Below, in pieces: positions 6,455-6,506 of a DNA stretch of 6,506 nt. Both the position numbers and the translations under genes were made by a program. The notes beneath the pieces are model-generated. The model saw nothing but the letters and a program-made list of their open reading frames with translations. It searched no databases and was not told the DNA's origin. Position 1 is the first letter of the stretch. Every line of letters begins with the position of its first letter. The DNA comes from JBNJDW01 sp051745265 (GTDB lineage Bacteria > Pseudomonadota > Alphaproteobacteria > Micavibrionales > CSBR16-224): contig JBNJDW010000107.1 of the NCBI GenBank assembly GCA_051745265.1, positions 1-6,506 of the forward strand, written 5' to 3'.

Positions 6455-6506
6455 GGTCGTTTGTCTTTCCGGTTACGTATGGAGCTACTGTATTATGCCT
6501 GTTCCA
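6455..6506 (-). promoter_or_regulatory. 5' flank of cobS
   Basis: These 52 bases precede cobS. On the minus strand two frames reach stops at 6493-6495 and 6485-6487, so the tail of an upstream gene in the same orientation could end here, but too little is visible to call one. A -10-like TAATAC (complement of 6490-6495) is present without a resolvable -35. Whether cobS has its own promoter or belongs to an upstream operon cannot be decided. Confidence 0.3.

Noticed and set aside
6455..6506. 3' end of a further minus-strand gene upstream of cobS
   Set aside because: Only a few codons would be visible before stops at 6493-6495 or 6485-6487, so neither the frame nor the identity can be supported.

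Overview
The window looks like chromosomal DNA of an alphaproteobacterium with moderate GC content. Two genes support this: a bacterial ATP12-type F1-ATPase assembly chaperone, which is largely an alphaproteobacterial and mitochondrial trait, and a CobS subunit of the aerobic cobaltochelatase. A crcB-rluC-...-ATP12 gene string, familiar from this class, agrees with it. No genus can be named from sequence alone. I see no tRNA, rRNA, transposase, CRISPR array or phage gene, so this is core rather than accessory DNA.

Layout. Bases 1-249 (minus strand) hold the 5' part of a MutT-type Nudix hydrolase that runs off the left edge. A 65-bp divergent gap (250-314) separates it from a plus-strand cluster: crcB (fluoride channel, 315-713), rluC (23S rRNA pseudouridine synthase, 710-1720), an AsmA-like envelope protein (1739-2827) and an ATP12 chaperone (2831-3559). 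The junctions are a 4-bp ATGA overlap, 18 bp and 3 bp, so these four genes are very probably one operon. A 102-bp AT-rich gap (3560-3661) with two palindromes then leads into a full-length ABC exporter half-transporter (3662-5461). It converges on cobS (minus strand, 5474-6454) with only 12 bp between the stop codons. The last 52 bases are the 5' flank of cobS.

How the genes relate. The four-gene operon mixes ion detoxification, ribosome modification, envelope lipid or outer-membrane homeostasis and ATP synthase assembly. It looks like a conserved housekeeping neighbourhood rather than one pathway. The ABC exporter has all ATPase motifs intact, but its substrate cannot be read from the sequence. 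CobS is the AAA+ ATPase that drives cobalt insertion during aerobic cobalamin synthesis with CobN and CobT; neither partner is visible here.

I found no strong evidence of a previously undescribed system. The points most worth a second look are the paired palindromes before the ABC gene, the AsmA-like gene placed between rluC and ATP12, and the cobS gene without cobT downstream.
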